A DNA stretch of 64,000 nt from contig NZ_CP064356.1 of the NCBI RefSeq assembly GCF_018141545.1, positions 1,811,001-1,875,000 on the forward strand, written 5' to 3'. The notes beneath the pieces were generated by a model. It did no database searches. It saw nothing but the letters and a program-made list of their open reading frames with translations, and was not told the DNA's origin. Position 1 is the stretch's first letter. Every line of letters starts with the position of its first letter. This document shows positions 49,718 to 57,703 of this stretch, piece after piece. The position numbers and the translations under genes were made by a program. This stretch comes from Miltoncostaea oceani (GTDB lineage: Bacteria; Actinomycetota; Thermoleophilia; Miltoncostaeales; Miltoncostaeaceae).

Positions 49718-50413
49718 ATGGCGGCTTTACCCGCGGTGCACCCCCTCCAGCCCCGGTTCGCCCAGGCGATCACCGGCGTCCTCTGCCTCGAGGCCATCGC
49801 CTTCGCGACCCCCGCGGCGGTGGTGGTGGCGCTGGTGCTGGTCCTCCTGTCACTCGCGGGGCCGCGCTGGTCGCCGGTCGCGTGGGTGTTCCGGCGCATC
49901 GCGCCGCCCGCCACCGACCTGGAGCCGGCGGCGCCCGTGCGGTTCTCCCAGGCGCTCGCCGCCGGGTTCCTCACGCTGTCGCTCGTGCTGCTCGCCGCCG
50001 GGGCGGACCTCGCCGGCTGGATTGTCGCGGGGATGGTCGCGGCGCTGGCCCTGGTGTCCGCGATCAGCGGCCTCTGCGTCGGCTGCGAGGCGTACCGCCT
50101 GCTCCTCGCCCTGCGTCGCGGCGACGGGGAGGACGTCCGGGACGACCTCGGCCTCACCGGGCCCGGCCCGTGGCTCGTGGTGCTCACCGCCCCCGGCTGC
50201 GCGCGCTGCGAGCCCGTCGCCCGCGCGATGGAGCGCGCCGCCGGCGACCGCGAGGTGGTCCGCGTCGACCTGTCGCAGCGCCCGCGGGCCGCGAGCCTGC
50301 CGGTGCGCAGCGTCCCCGCGGCGCTCGCCGTCGGCCGCGACGGGCGCCTGGCCCTCGCGCGGGCCGGCACGCTCGGCTCCCCCGAGATCGCCCAGGTGCT
50401 GGCGGCCGTCTGA
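49718..50413 (+). CDS. DUF4395 membrane protein fused to a thioredoxin-like domain
   Basis: 231 residues. The N-terminal DUF4395 region (about 8-130) has RFAQAITGVLCLEAIAFATP, GPRWSPVAWVFRRIAPP, RFSQALAAGFLTLSLVLL and ends with GLCVGCEAYRLLL; it spans the membrane about four times and carries a CVGC pair. The C-terminal 95 residues are thioredoxin-like, with WLVVLTAPGCARCEPVARAM (Cys161/Cys164) and VRSVPAALAVGRDG as the cis-Pro loop. Two CxxC pairs on one chain suggest electron transfer across or at the membrane; direction unknown. Confidence 0.85.
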   Translation: MAALPAVHPLQPRFAQAITGVLCLEAIAFATPAAVVVALVLVLLSLAGPRWSPVAWVFRRIAPPATDLEPAAPVRFSQALAAGFLTLSLVLLAAGADLAGWIVAGMVAALALVSAISGLCVGCEAYRLLLALRRGDGEDVRDDLGLTGPGPWLVVLTAPGCARCEPVARAMERAAGDREVVRVDLSQRPRAASLPVRSVPAALAVGRDGRLALARAGTLGSPEIAQVLAAV

Positions 50414-50478
50414 CGGATCGCCGGTGATGCGCGGATCCGGGCGCGGGCCGAGCGGTCGCCGCCCGCCGCCCGCCGTTC

Positions 50479-50484
50479 TATACT
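50479..50484 (+). promoter_or_regulatory. -10 hexamer TATACT of rpsA
   Basis: TATACT, the closest match to TATAAT in the window, followed by a leader of about 65 bases before ATG 50555. GACGAGGAC at 50537-50545 is a weak ribosome site. Confidence 0.6.
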
Positions 50485-50554
50485 GCCCGCCCCCGGCACG
50501 ACCGGTGCCCCGGTCCGTGCCCGGAGCCATTAACTGACGAGGACAACCACACCG

Positions 50555-52087
50555 ATGACGACGACCGACACCCCCGAGATCACCACCGTCTCCGAGGTCC
50601 CCGACCTCGACGCCCCCGTGATCGACCTGGACTTCGACACGCCCGTCCGCACCCTGGACGGCCCGGAGTACATCGAGGTCGACGGCGAGATGGTGCCCAA
50701 CTACGACGGCACCCTGCCGGTCTTCTCCGAGGGGGACGTCGTCAGCGGGAGGGTGGTGAGGATCGACAAGGACGAGGTCCTCGTCGACATCGGCTACAAG
50801 AGCGAGGGGGTCATCCCCCTCCCCGAGCTGTCCATCCGCAAGAGCGTCAAGCCGGAGGACGAGGTCCAGCTCGGCGAGTGGGTCGACGCCCTCGTCATGC
50901 AGAAGGAGGACCAGGACGGCCGCCTGATCCTCTCCAAGAAGCGCGCCCGCTTCGAGAAGGCCTGGAAGCGCATCGAGGCGGCCGCCGCCGCCGGCGAGAA
51001 CGTCGAGGGCACGGTCATCGAGGTGGTCAAGGGCGGCCTGATCCTCGACCTCGGGGTCCGCGGCTTCCTGCCCGCCTCGCTGGTCGACATCCGCCGCGTC
51101 CAGGACCTCGACGAGTTCCTCGGCCGCAAGCTCGAGTGCAAGGTCATCGAGCTGAACCGCAACCGCAACAACGTCGTGCTGTCGCGGCGCGCGGTCCTCG
51201 AGGACGAGCGGCGCGAGGTGCGCCAGAAGATCCTCGACGAGCTGCAGCCCGGCCAGGTGGTGGAGGGCGTCATCTCCAACATCGTCGAGTTCGGCGCGTT
51301 CGTGGACCTCGACGGCATCGACGGCCTCATCCACATCTCCGAGCTCTCCTGGAGCCACGTCAACCACCCGTCCGAGGTGCTGGCGATCGGCGAGAAGGTC
51401 AAGGTCAAGGTGCTCGACATCGACCGGGACCGCCAGCGGATCTCGCTCGGCCTCAAGCAGACGCAGGCCGACCCGTGGCAGAGCGTCATCGAGAGCTACC
51501 AGGTCAACGACGTCGTCGAGGGCAAGGTCACGAAGGTCGTCACGTTCGGCGCCTTCGTCGAGATCCACGCCGGCGTCGAGGGCCTCGTCCACATCTCGGA
51601 GCTCGCCGCGCACCACGTCGAGAACCCCCGTGAGGTCGTGAACCAGGGCGACGTCCTCGCCGTCCGGGTCATCGAGATCGACGCCGACCGCCGCCGCCTC
51701 TCGCTCAGCCTCAAGCGCGTCGCCGACAGCGACTCGGTGCAGCACCACCTGCCCGAGGACGTCCGCGCCGCGATCGCCGAGGTCAGCGGCCCGACCGGCC
51801 CCGCCGCGCTCGCCGCCGCCGAGGCCCAGGCGGCCGAAGCCGCCGAGGAGTCCGACGTGGACGCCGACGACGCGACCGTGCAGGACGACACGGCCGTCGA
51901 GGCCGAGGCCCCCGCCGAGGAGGCCCCGGTCGCCGAGGTCGCGGACGACGCGCCCGCCGCGGAGGAGGCCCCCGAGGCCTCCGAGCTGGACGCGATCGAG
52001 CCCGAGACCGCACCGGCCGAGGACGCGGCCGTCCCGGTGGACGCCGCCCCGGACGGCGACGCGGACGACGCCCCCGCCGAGGCCTGA
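50555..52087 (+). CDS. rpsA: Ribosomal protein S1
   Basis: 510 residues with four S1 domains starting near 59 (GDVVSGRVVRIDKDEVLVDIG), 147 (NVEGTVIEVVKGGLILDLG), 232 (GQVVEGVISNIVEFGAFVDL) and 318 (NDVVEGKVTKVVTFGAFVEI). The last two have full RNA-binding signatures such as IDGLIHISELSW. Residues after about 400 form an Ala/Glu/Asp-rich low-complexity tail of about 110 residues. It binds mRNA on the 30S subunit. A strong hairpin follows the stop and runs into coaE. Confidence 0.95.
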   Translation: MTTTDTPEITTVSEVPDLDAPVIDLDFDTPVRTLDGPEYIEVDGEMVPNYDGTLPVFSEGDVVSGRVVRIDKDEVLVDIGYKSEGVIPLPELSIRKSVKPEDEVQLGEWVDALVMQKEDQDGRLILSKKRARFEKAWKRIEAAAAAGENVEGTVIEVVKGGLILDLGVRGFLPASLVDIRRVQDLDEFLGRKLECKVIELNRNRNNVVLSRRAVLEDERREVRQKILDELQPGQVVEGVISNIVEFGAFVDLDGIDGLIHISELSWSHVNHPSEVLAIGEKVKVKVLDIDRDRQRISLGLKQTQADPWQSVIESYQVNDVVEGKVTKVVTFGAFVEIHAGVEGLVHISELAAHHVENPREVVNQGDVLAVRVIEIDADRRRLSLSLKRVADSDSVQHHLPEDVRAAIAEVSGPTGPAALAAAEAQAAEAAEESDVDADDATVQDDTAVEAEAPAEEAPVAEVADDAPAAEEAPEASELDAIEPETAPAEDAAVPVDAAPDGDADDAPAEA

Positions 52088-52093
52088 CGCGCC

Positions 52094-52122
52094 GGGGGGG
52101 CGCGGCGCCGCCGCGCCCCCCC
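52094..52122 (+). terminator. 13-bp all-G/C hairpin between rpsA and coaE
   Basis: Perfect arms GGGGGGGCGCGGC (52094-52106) and GCCGCGCCCCCCC (52110-52122) around a GCC loop, starting six bases after the rpsA stop and ending at the first base of the coaE CTG. There is no T tract. It could terminate or attenuate, or mask coaE initiation. Confidence 0.55.
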
Positions 52123-52730
52123 TGCTCGCCCTCACGGGCGGGATCGGCGCCGGCAAGTCCGCGGCGCTCGCCGCGTTCGCCGACCTCGGCGCCGCGACGC
52201 TCTCGAGCGACGCGGTCGTGCACGCGGTGTACACCGACCCCGAGGTCGTCGCGGCGGTGCGCGCACGCTTCGGTGACGACGTCATCGATGCGTCGGGCGC
52301 CGTCGACCGGAGGCTGCTCGGGCCCCGCGCGCTCGCGCAGGAGGGCGGCCTGCGGTTCCTGGAGCAGCTCGTCCACCCCCGCGTGGGCGCCGCCCGCGAG
52401 GCGTGGATCGCCGCCGAGGCGGCCCGCGTCCCGCCACCCGATCTGCTGGTCTGCGAGGTGCCGGTGCTGTTCGAGGCGGGCCTCGCCGACCGGTTCGACG
52501 CCGTCCTCGTGGTGACCGCGTCCGACGCCGTCCGCCGCGCGCGCGTCGAGGCGCGCGGACAGGACTTCGACGCCCTCAGCGGCCGCCAGACGCCGGAGGC
52601 CGAGAAGGTCGCGCGCGCCGACCGCTCGTACGTCAACGACGGCGACCTCGCGGGCCTCCGGGCGTGGGTGGCCGACCGGCACGCCGAGTACGCTGGTCGG
52701 GTCACCCATGCGCCGATCGACCGTCACTGA
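52122..52730 (+). CDS. coaE: Dephospho-CoA kinase, start codon unclear
   Basis: Last step of coenzyme A synthesis. The P-loop is TGGIGAGKS (residues 5-13 if CTG 52122 is residue 1), followed by LGAATLSSDAVVHAVY, LEQLVHPRVGAAREAW, PDLLVCEVPVLFEAGL and RRARVEARGQDFDAL. Length of about 202 residues from CTG is normal. No ATG, GTG or TTG exists in this frame between the rpsA region and the P-loop; the first later start (GTG 52218) would delete the P-loop. The start is therefore non-canonical CTG, or the sequence carries an error in the G/C hairpin. It overlaps the next gene by 23 bases. Confidence 0.85.
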   Translation: MLALTGGIGAGKSAALAAFADLGAATLSSDAVVHAVYTDPEVVAAVRARFGDDVIDASGAVDRRLLGPRALAQEGGLRFLEQLVHPRVGAAREAWIAAEAARVPPPDLLVCEVPVLFEAGLADRFDAVLVVTASDAVRRARVEARGQDFDALSGRQTPEAEKVARADRSYVNDGDLAGLRAWVADRHAEYAGRVTHAPIDRH

Positions 52731-53391
52731 GCGTGCCCCCGCCGGGCACGGTGCCCTCGCCGACACCCCGGCCCCGCCGCCACGGCGGAGTCGGCGCCGC
52801 GGGCTCCGCGGGCTGCTGGTCGCCCTCGTCGTCCTCGGCGGGCTCCTGGGAGGCTGGTACGCGGTCCACCAGGAGATGCCCGCCTGGTACGCGCGCCTCT
52901 GGTACCCCCTCGAGTACGAGGACGCCATCAACGAGGAGGCCGCCCGGCAGGGCCTCGACCCGGCCCTCGTCGCGGCGGTCGTGAACGCCGAGAGCGGCTT
53001 CCTGCCCGACTCGCGGTCGAGCCAGGGCGCCGTCGGCCTGATGCAGATGCTCCCCGAGACCGCACGGTTCGTCGCGGGGCTCCCCAGCCGCCCGAGCCCG
53101 TCCCCGAGCCGCCTCGAGGACCCGGCGGTGAACATCGCCTACGGCACCCGCTACCTGCGGTACCTCGTCGACCGCCACGGCACCGTGCCGCTCGCGCTGG
53201 CCGCCTACAACGGGGGCGAGACGAACCTGGCCGAGTGGCTCGACGAGGCGGCGGTGCGCGGTGAGTCGCTCGACATCCCGCACGACATCCCCTTCACGGA
53301 GACGCGGGCGTTCGTGACGCGGGTGCTCGACACTGCGCCGATCTACCGCCGCGCCTACGGCGACCGCCTGGACGCGCCCCCCGTGCCGTGA
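52708..53391 (+). CDS. Lytic transglycosylase, membrane-anchored (SLT family)
   Basis: 227 residues. A basic N-terminal tail and one membrane helix (LRGLLVALVVLGGLLGGWYAV) precede an SLT domain. The catalytic Glu is in VNAESGFLPDSRSSQGAVGLMQMLPETA; INIAYG-like VNIAYGTRYLRYL and LALAAYNGGETNLAEWL complete the family motifs. It cleaves peptidoglycan glycan strands. ATG 52708 overlaps coaE; the DUF1697 gene overlaps its stop (GTGA). Confidence 0.93.
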   Translation: MRRSTVTERAPAGHGALADTPAPPPRRSRRRGLRGLLVALVVLGGLLGGWYAVHQEMPAWYARLWYPLEYEDAINEEAARQGLDPALVAAVVNAESGFLPDSRSSQGAVGLMQMLPETARFVAGLPSRPSPSPSRLEDPAVNIAYGTRYLRYLVDRHGTVPLALAAYNGGETNLAEWLDEAAVRGESLDIPHDIPFTETRAFVTRVLDTAPIYRRAYGDRLDAPPVP

Positions 53392-53927
53392 GCCGCCAGG
53401 TGGCGCTGCTGCGCGCCGTCAACGTCGGCACCGCGCGCCCCGTCCCGATGGCCGCCCTGCGCGACCTGGCGGAGGAGCTCGGAGCGACGGGCGTCGCGAC
53501 CCACCTCCGCAGCGGCAACCTGGTCTACGACACGCCCGATCCCCCCGCCCGGATGGCCACCCGGCTCGCGCGGGCCCTCGGGGAGCGGTTCGGGTTCGAG
53601 GTCCCCGTCGTGGTGCGCACCGCCGCCGAGATGCGGCGGATCGTCGCGGGGAACCCCCTGCCGGCGCAGGCCGCGGAGGACCCCCGCCGCCTGCAGGTGG
53701 TGTTCCTGTCGGCCCGGCCCCCGGCGGGGACCCTGTCGGGCCTCGGGTCCGAGGACGTCGGCGACGACGCGATCCGGGTCGCGGGGCGCGAGGTGTACGT
53801 CTGGTCGCCGGGCGGCATCACCGGCTCCCCCGGCCTCGCGGCGCTCGGGCGCCGCCGCCTCCCGGTCGTGGCCACGGCGCGCAACTGGCGCACCGTCGAG
53901 CGCCTCGTCGCGATGCTCGGCGACTGA
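53388..53927 (+). CDS. DUF1697 family protein
   Basis: 179 residues. VALLRAVNVGTARPVPMAALRDLAEELGATGVATHLRSGNLVYD is the DUF1697 hallmark, followed by FGFEVPVVVRTAAEMRRIVAGNPL and a C-terminal LPVVATARNWRTVERLVAML. The role of the family is not established. GTG start overlaps the transglycosylase stop, continuing the coaE operon. Confidence 0.9.
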   Translation: MSRQVALLRAVNVGTARPVPMAALRDLAEELGATGVATHLRSGNLVYDTPDPPARMATRLARALGERFGFEVPVVVRTAAEMRRIVAGNPLPAQAAEDPRRLQVVFLSARPPAGTLSGLGSEDVGDDAIRVAGREVYVWSPGGITGSPGLAALGRRRLPVVATARNWRTVERLVAMLGD

Positions 53928-54014
53928 CGGGCGGTCCCTGCGGGGCACCTGCCACGATGACCCCGCCGGTCGACCCGTCCCGGGGGATCCGCGCACACGC
54001 GACGGAGGGTGGGG

Positions 54015-54972
54015 ATGGCGTTGATCACGACGGGGTTCGGGCACGACACGACGGCGGCCGAGGCGGTGGCCGGCATCGACCTCACGGGGCGGCGGGTGGT
54101 CGTGACCGGCGGCGGGTCGGGGATCGGCATCGAGACGGCCCGCGCGCTGGCGGCGTCGGGCGCCGACGTCACGATCGCGGTGCGGGACATGGCGCAGGGG
54201 GCCGCGGCGGCGGCCGGCATCGGCGCGTCGACGCAGCAGGCCGTGCGCGTGGCGCACCTCGACCTCGCCGACCAGGACTCGGTGGCCGAGTTCACGGCGG
54301 CGTGGGACGGGCCGCTCGACGTGCTCGTGGCGAACGCCGGGGTGATGGCGTCCCCCGAGGCGCGCACGCCGGAGGGCTGGGAGCTGCAGTTCGCCACGAA
54401 CCACCTCGGCCACCTCGCCCTGGCGCTCGGCCTGCACCCGGCGCTCGCCGCCGCCGGCGCGGCCCGGATCGGGTCGGTCAGCTCCGGCGGCCATCGCGCC
54501 TCACCGGTGGTGTCGACGACATCCACTTCCTGCGCCGGCCCTACGAGCCGTGGGCCGCCTACGGCCAGTCGAAGACCGCGAACGTGCTGTTCGCCGTCGA
54601 GGCCACCCGCCGCTGGGCGGGGGACGGCATCACCGCCAACGCCCTGATGCCCGGCGGCATCTGGACGGCCCTGCAGCGCCACGTCCCCGACGCCCAGCGG
54701 GCCGAGTGGGCCCGGATGGAGGCCGCGGGCGAGCTCGCCTTCATGAAGACCCCGGAACAGGGGGCGGCGACGTCGGTCGTCCTGGCCACCTCGCCGGCCC
54801 TGGAGGGCGTCGGCGGCCGCTACTTCGAGGACTGCGTCGAGGCCCCCGTCCTGTCGGAGGCCCCCGGGGACATCACGGTCCCCGGCGTCATGGACTACGC
54901 CGTCGATCGGAGTCGGCGACCCGCCTCTGGGACGTGTCGATCGCGATGCTGGCGGAGCGGCGGGCGGCGTAG
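54015..54972 (+). pseudogene. Short-chain dehydrogenase with two frameshifts
   Basis: The reading frame begins at ATG 54015 after GGAGGGTGGGG. The SDR cofactor motif VVVTGGGSGIGIETARAL and LDVLVANAGVMASPE are followed by a frame change near 54513: VSSGGHRASPVV should continue as FDDIHF, one T short. The chain resumes in another frame with the active site AAYGQSKTANVLFAVEATRRW, then breaks again near 54909, where GVMDYAVD should continue PESATRLW, one C short, and ends RLWDVSIAMLAERRAA. Both lesions are single missing bases and the protein is otherwise intact, so this is either a very young pseudogene or a sequencing error. Confidence 0.85.
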
Positions 54973-55000
54973 GGGGCGGGGGCCCCGCCGCCCGGTCCCG

Positions 55001-55489
55001 TCAGGGGCGGGCGATCGGCGCCGTGACGGCCGCCGTGACGTGCACGAGGTCGGCCGGGGACAGCTCGATGTCGAACCCGCGCCGCCCGCCGGACACGAGG
55101 ACGGTGGCGTGGCCGAGGGCCGTGTCGTCGATGACGGTGGGGTGGGGGCGGCGCTGACCGATGGGGGAGATCCCCCCGAGGACGTAGCCGGTGGCCCGGG
55201 CGGCGGCTGCCGGGTCGGCCATCGCGGCGGACCTCCCGCCGAGGGCCCGGGCGAGGGCCTTCAGGTCGAGGTGCCCCGCGACCGGGACGACGGCGACGAC
55301 GAGGGCCCCGTCGACCGACGCCATCAGCGTCTTCAGCACCCGCTCCGGGGGCACGCCGAGCGCGGCCGCCGCCTCCGCGCCGTACGACTCCGCCCGCGGG
55401 TCGTGGTCGTACGGCCGGGGCGTGAACGGCACGCCGGCCCGGGTGAGGGCGACCGTCGCCGGTGTCCCGCCTCCGCGCGTCCGCGCCAT
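55001..55489 (-). CDS. ybaK: YbaK/EbsC-type aminoacyl-tRNA deacylase
   Basis: 162-residue trans-editing protein of the YbaK family, which hydrolyses Cys-tRNA(Pro) or related mischarged tRNAs. It shows TPATVALTRAGVPFTPRPYDHD, ALGVPPERVLKTLM with the functional Lys, VVPVAGHLDLKALARALGGRSA, ATGYVLGGISPIGQRR and VLVSGGRRGFDIELSPADL. It begins six bases after the XRE-cupin gene stop, so the two form an operon. Confidence 0.93.
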   Translation of the reverse strand: MARTRGGGTPATVALTRAGVPFTPRPYDHDPRAESYGAEAAAALGVPPERVLKTLMASVDGALVVAVVPVAGHLDLKALARALGGRSAAMADPAAAARATGYVLGGISPIGQRRPHPTVIDDTALGHATVLVSGGRRGFDIELSPADLVHVTAAVTAPIARP

Positions 55490-55495
55490 CAGCCG

Positions 55496-56059
55496 TCAGT
55501 CATGGAGGTGCGCCCGCTCCCCGTCGTGGTCGAGGATCGAGAGGATCTCGACGGGGCCGCCGTGCCCGCTGATCGCGTGGGGCGTCATCGTGTCGAAGCT
55601 CGCGGCGTGGCCGGCCTCGACGTGGACGTCCCGCTCGCCCAGGCGCAGCCGCACGACGCCGCTGAGCACGTAGAACCAGTCCCGCCCGCGGTGCACGCGC
55701 AGCTCGGGCGGGCCGTCCGCCTCCGGGATTCGCATCTTCACGACGGTGCGCCCCGTCGGGTCGTCGCGGTGGGAGAGGCGCCAGAACGTGGTGCGACCGC
55801 TCTCGTCATGGCGCGGACGGATGACGACGTCGCCGTCGTCGGCGGTGGCGACGAGGTCCTCGACCGTCGTGTCGAGCGCCCGCGCGAGGGTCACGAGGTG
55901 GTCGACCGCCAGGCGGCGCCGGCCGCTCTCGAGGCGGCTGAGCGTGGACGCGCTGATGTGCGACCGCGCGGCGAGGTCGTCCAGCGACCAGCCACGCGCC
56001 GTGCGGAGGGTGCGCAGGCGCCGGCGGGCCGACTCCTCCAGCGTCGAGTCTTGCGTCAT
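55496..56059 (-). CDS. XRE family regulator with cupin domain
   Basis: 187 residues. An N-terminal helix-turn-helix (about 10-65: RRLRTLRTARGWSLDDLAARSHISASTLSRLESGRRR) and a C-terminal cupin (about 105-187: GRDWFYVLSGVVRLRLGERDVHVEAGHAASFDTMTPHAISGHGG). Typical ligand-responsive repressor. ATG 56059 is chosen over 56086 because a TATCAT hexamer lies seven bases upstream of it. Divergent from the methyltransferase; probably controls itself, YbaK and possibly that gene. Confidence 0.9.
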   Translation of the reverse strand: MTQDSTLEESARRRLRTLRTARGWSLDDLAARSHISASTLSRLESGRRRLAVDHLVTLARALDTTVEDLVATADDGDVVIRPRHDESGRTTFWRLSHRDDPTGRTVVKMRIPEADGPPELRVHRGRDWFYVLSGVVRLRLGERDVHVEAGHAASFDTMTPHAISGHGGPVEILSILDHDGERAHLHD

Positions 56060-56066
56060 CGGCAAG

Positions 56067-56100
56067 ATGATATGCGTCCGGCGCATCGGCCGGCTAGCGT
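56067..56100. promoter_or_regulatory. Divergent leaderless promoters of XRE and methyltransferase genes
   Basis: Minus strand TATCAT (56067-56072), seven bases, ATG 56059. Plus strand TAGCGT (56095-56100), six bases, ATG 56107. The hexamers are 22 bases apart, so one regulator could govern both. Confidence 0.6.
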
Positions 56101-56106
56101 GACGCC

Positions 56107-57009
56107 ATGACCCATGCCCACACCCACACCGGCTCGGCCCCGTTCGACGACGAGCGGATGGTCGCGATCATCGCCGCCGAGGCGGAGGCCGCCGGGGGCC
56201 TGACGCCCCGGGCCATCGCGCGCACCTGCGCCGCGCTCGGGTGGACCGACCGCACGCGGGTGGAGCGGATCGCCGACCTGGGATCGGGCCCGGGCGTCGA
56301 CGCCTGCGCCCTGGCGACGGCGTTCCCCGCCGCCACGGTCGCCGCCGTCGACGACGCCCCCGCGATGCGGGCGGCCACGACGCGCCGGGCCGCGGCCGCG
56401 GGCCTCGCCGGGCGGGTCGAGGGCGTCGCCCTGTCGCTCGACGGCGACCTCGCGGCGCTCGGCCCGCTCGACCTCGCGTGGGCGGCACTGTCGCTGCACC
56501 ACCTGCGCGACGTCGACGCGACGCTGCGGGCGATCGCGGCGCGGCTGCGCCCGGGCGGCGGCCTGTGCGTGCTGGAGCGCCACACCCCGCCGCGGCTGCG
56601 CCCCGCCGACGACCTCGACCGCGCCGGACTGTGGGAGCGCGTCGACGACGCGCTCTCGGCGCGCGACGCGCGGGACCGGGCGTCGGGGCATGCCCACGAC
56701 GACCTCGACCGGCTCGCCGGCCGGGTGGCGGCGGCGGGCCTGGACGTCGTGGACGCCGGCGTGCTGGAGGACACCGTCACCCTGCCGGCGTCGCCGGCCT
56801 GCGCGCTGCTCGTGACGCGGCACGTGCAGGCGGCGCGCCGCACCGTCGGCGACGCCCTCGCGCCCGCCGACGTGGCGGCCCTCGACGATCCCGGCGCGCC
56901 CGCCCGGCTCGGCCGCGCGGCGGCGACGGCGACCGCCACCCGCCTGCTGGTCGTCGCCGCCCCGGGGCGGGAGGGCGGTCAGGGACGCTCGATGAGCTCG
57001 ATGCGGTAG
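56107..57009 (+). CDS. SAM-dependent methyltransferase
   Basis: 300-residue class I methyltransferase. Motif I is IADLGSGPGVDACALA, the acidic second-strand residue is in AAVDDAP, and DLAWAALSLHHLRDVDATLRAIAARLRPGG is the post-I/motif III region. A His-rich start (MTHAHTHTG) and a helical C-terminal lobe follow. Substrate unknown. Its end overlaps the convergent glyoxalase-fold gene by 31 bases. Confidence 0.9.
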   Translation: MTHAHTHTGSAPFDDERMVAIIAAEAEAAGGLTPRAIARTCAALGWTDRTRVERIADLGSGPGVDACALATAFPAATVAAVDDAPAMRAATTRRAAAAGLAGRVEGVALSLDGDLAALGPLDLAWAALSLHHLRDVDATLRAIAARLRPGGGLCVLERHTPPRLRPADDLDRAGLWERVDDALSARDARDRASGHAHDDLDRLAGRVAAAGLDVVDAGVLEDTVTLPASPACALLVTRHVQAARRTVGDALAPADVAALDDPGAPARLGRAAATATATRLLVVAAPGREGGQGRSMSSMR

Positions 57010-57362
57010 CCGTCGGGGTCGCGGATGAAGCAGATGCGGGAGCCGCCGGGGCGCGACGCGTACGGGGGCTTCTCCGGCGTGATCCCCCGCGCGGCGAGGG
57101 CCGCCAGCTCGGCGTCCATGTCCGGCGTCGTCAGGGCGATGTGGCCGTACGCCTCACCCTGGACGTACGGCTCGGTGCGGCCGTCGTTGAGGGTCAGCTC
57201 GAGGCGTGGCTCCTCGCCGGGCAGGCCGAGGAACACGACGGTGGCGGTGTCACCCCCGACCCGTGCCCGCCGGACCTCCTCGAAGCCGAGGGAGCGGTAG
57301 AACGCGATCGACCGCTCCTCGTCGAGGACGCGGACCATGGTGTGGTCGAAGTGCATCGGCAC
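56979..57362 (-). CDS. Glyoxalase I-like VOC protein
   Basis: 127 residues of two beta-alpha-beta-beta-beta modules. It opens HFDHTMVRVLDEERSIAFYRSLGFEEV; the metal ligands fit His/Glu in FDHT, LELTLN, YGHIALTT and GYRIELIE, the arrangement of lactoylglutathione lyase. It may detoxify methylglyoxal with another thiol, since actinobacteria lack glutathione; that is inference. GGAGG lies six bases before GTG 57362 (ATG 57356 is possible), and a TACCCT at 57395-57400 is the likely -10. Confidence 0.88.
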   Translation of the reverse strand: MPMHFDHTMVRVLDEERSIAFYRSLGFEEVRRARVGGDTATVVFLGLPGEEPRLELTLNDGRTEPYVQGEAYGHIALTTPDMDAELAALAARGITPEKPPYASRPGGSRICFIRDPDGYRIELIERP

Positions 57363-57394
57363 GGCGGGCCTCCGGCGGCGGGGGTGTCCCGTCG

Positions 57395-57400
57395 AGGGTA
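57395..57400 (-). promoter_or_regulatory. -10 hexamer TACCCT of glyoxalase gene
   Basis: TACCCT on the minus strand gives a leader of about 26 bases with GGAGG before GTG 57362. Confidence 0.5.
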
Positions 57401-57439
57401 CCCGCGCCGGCCGCCGGACGGCCCCGTCCGATGGGGGCA

Positions 57440-57559
57440 GCCGACGGCGTCTGGACGACGCCGCCGGCTGGGGTGCGAAGCCCCGCGTCCCGGTCGCGGG
57501 GCCTGGTGTGAGGTGGGGGCTTCCTCCCGAGTCACCCTCACTTCACGAGGGGGAAGATA
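57440..57559 (-). ncRNA. Possible structured small RNA upstream of glyoxalase gene
   Basis: The 341-bp gap between the glyoxalase and uvrB starts holds, on the minus strand, a TATCTT hexamer (57554-57559), a GTGAGG/CCTCAC stem-loop containing GGGAGGAAG, a GCCCCGCG/CGCGGGGC hairpin (57480-57502) and a 14-base stem with one G-U pair (57440-57472). The first two hairpins would make a transcript of about 70 nt with a terminator-like end. No known riboswitch or RNA family is recognised. The part from 57560 to 57691 shows nothing definite. Confidence 0.3.
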
Positions 57560-57691
57560 GGCGGTGGGCGGGGGTCGCCACTTTGGCCCGGACGCCGAAT
57601 CGCAGCCGCCCCGGATTGGCCTCCGGTCGGGGCCGGTGGACGCCCCGGCGCGCTATCGGCGCGGGCGCGGCGGGGCCGCCGGGCCCGGCGC

Positions 57692-57697
57692 TAACCT
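57692..57697 (+). promoter_or_regulatory. -10 hexamer TAACCT of uvrB (leaderless)
   Basis: TAACCT, six bases, ATG 57704. No SOS-box-like palindrome is evident around it. Confidence 0.6.
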
Positions 57698-57703
57698 AGG
57701 TCG

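Noticed and set aside
53957-54014. Alternative ATG 53957 for the SDR gene
   Set aside because: It is in a different frame from the SDR N-terminus; ATG 54015 has a strong purine-rich site.
57360-57700. Known riboswitch upstream of uvrB or the glyoxalase gene
   Set aside because: None of the conserved cores I could check by eye (TPP, cobalamin, SAM, glycine, fluoride, c-di-GMP) is present.
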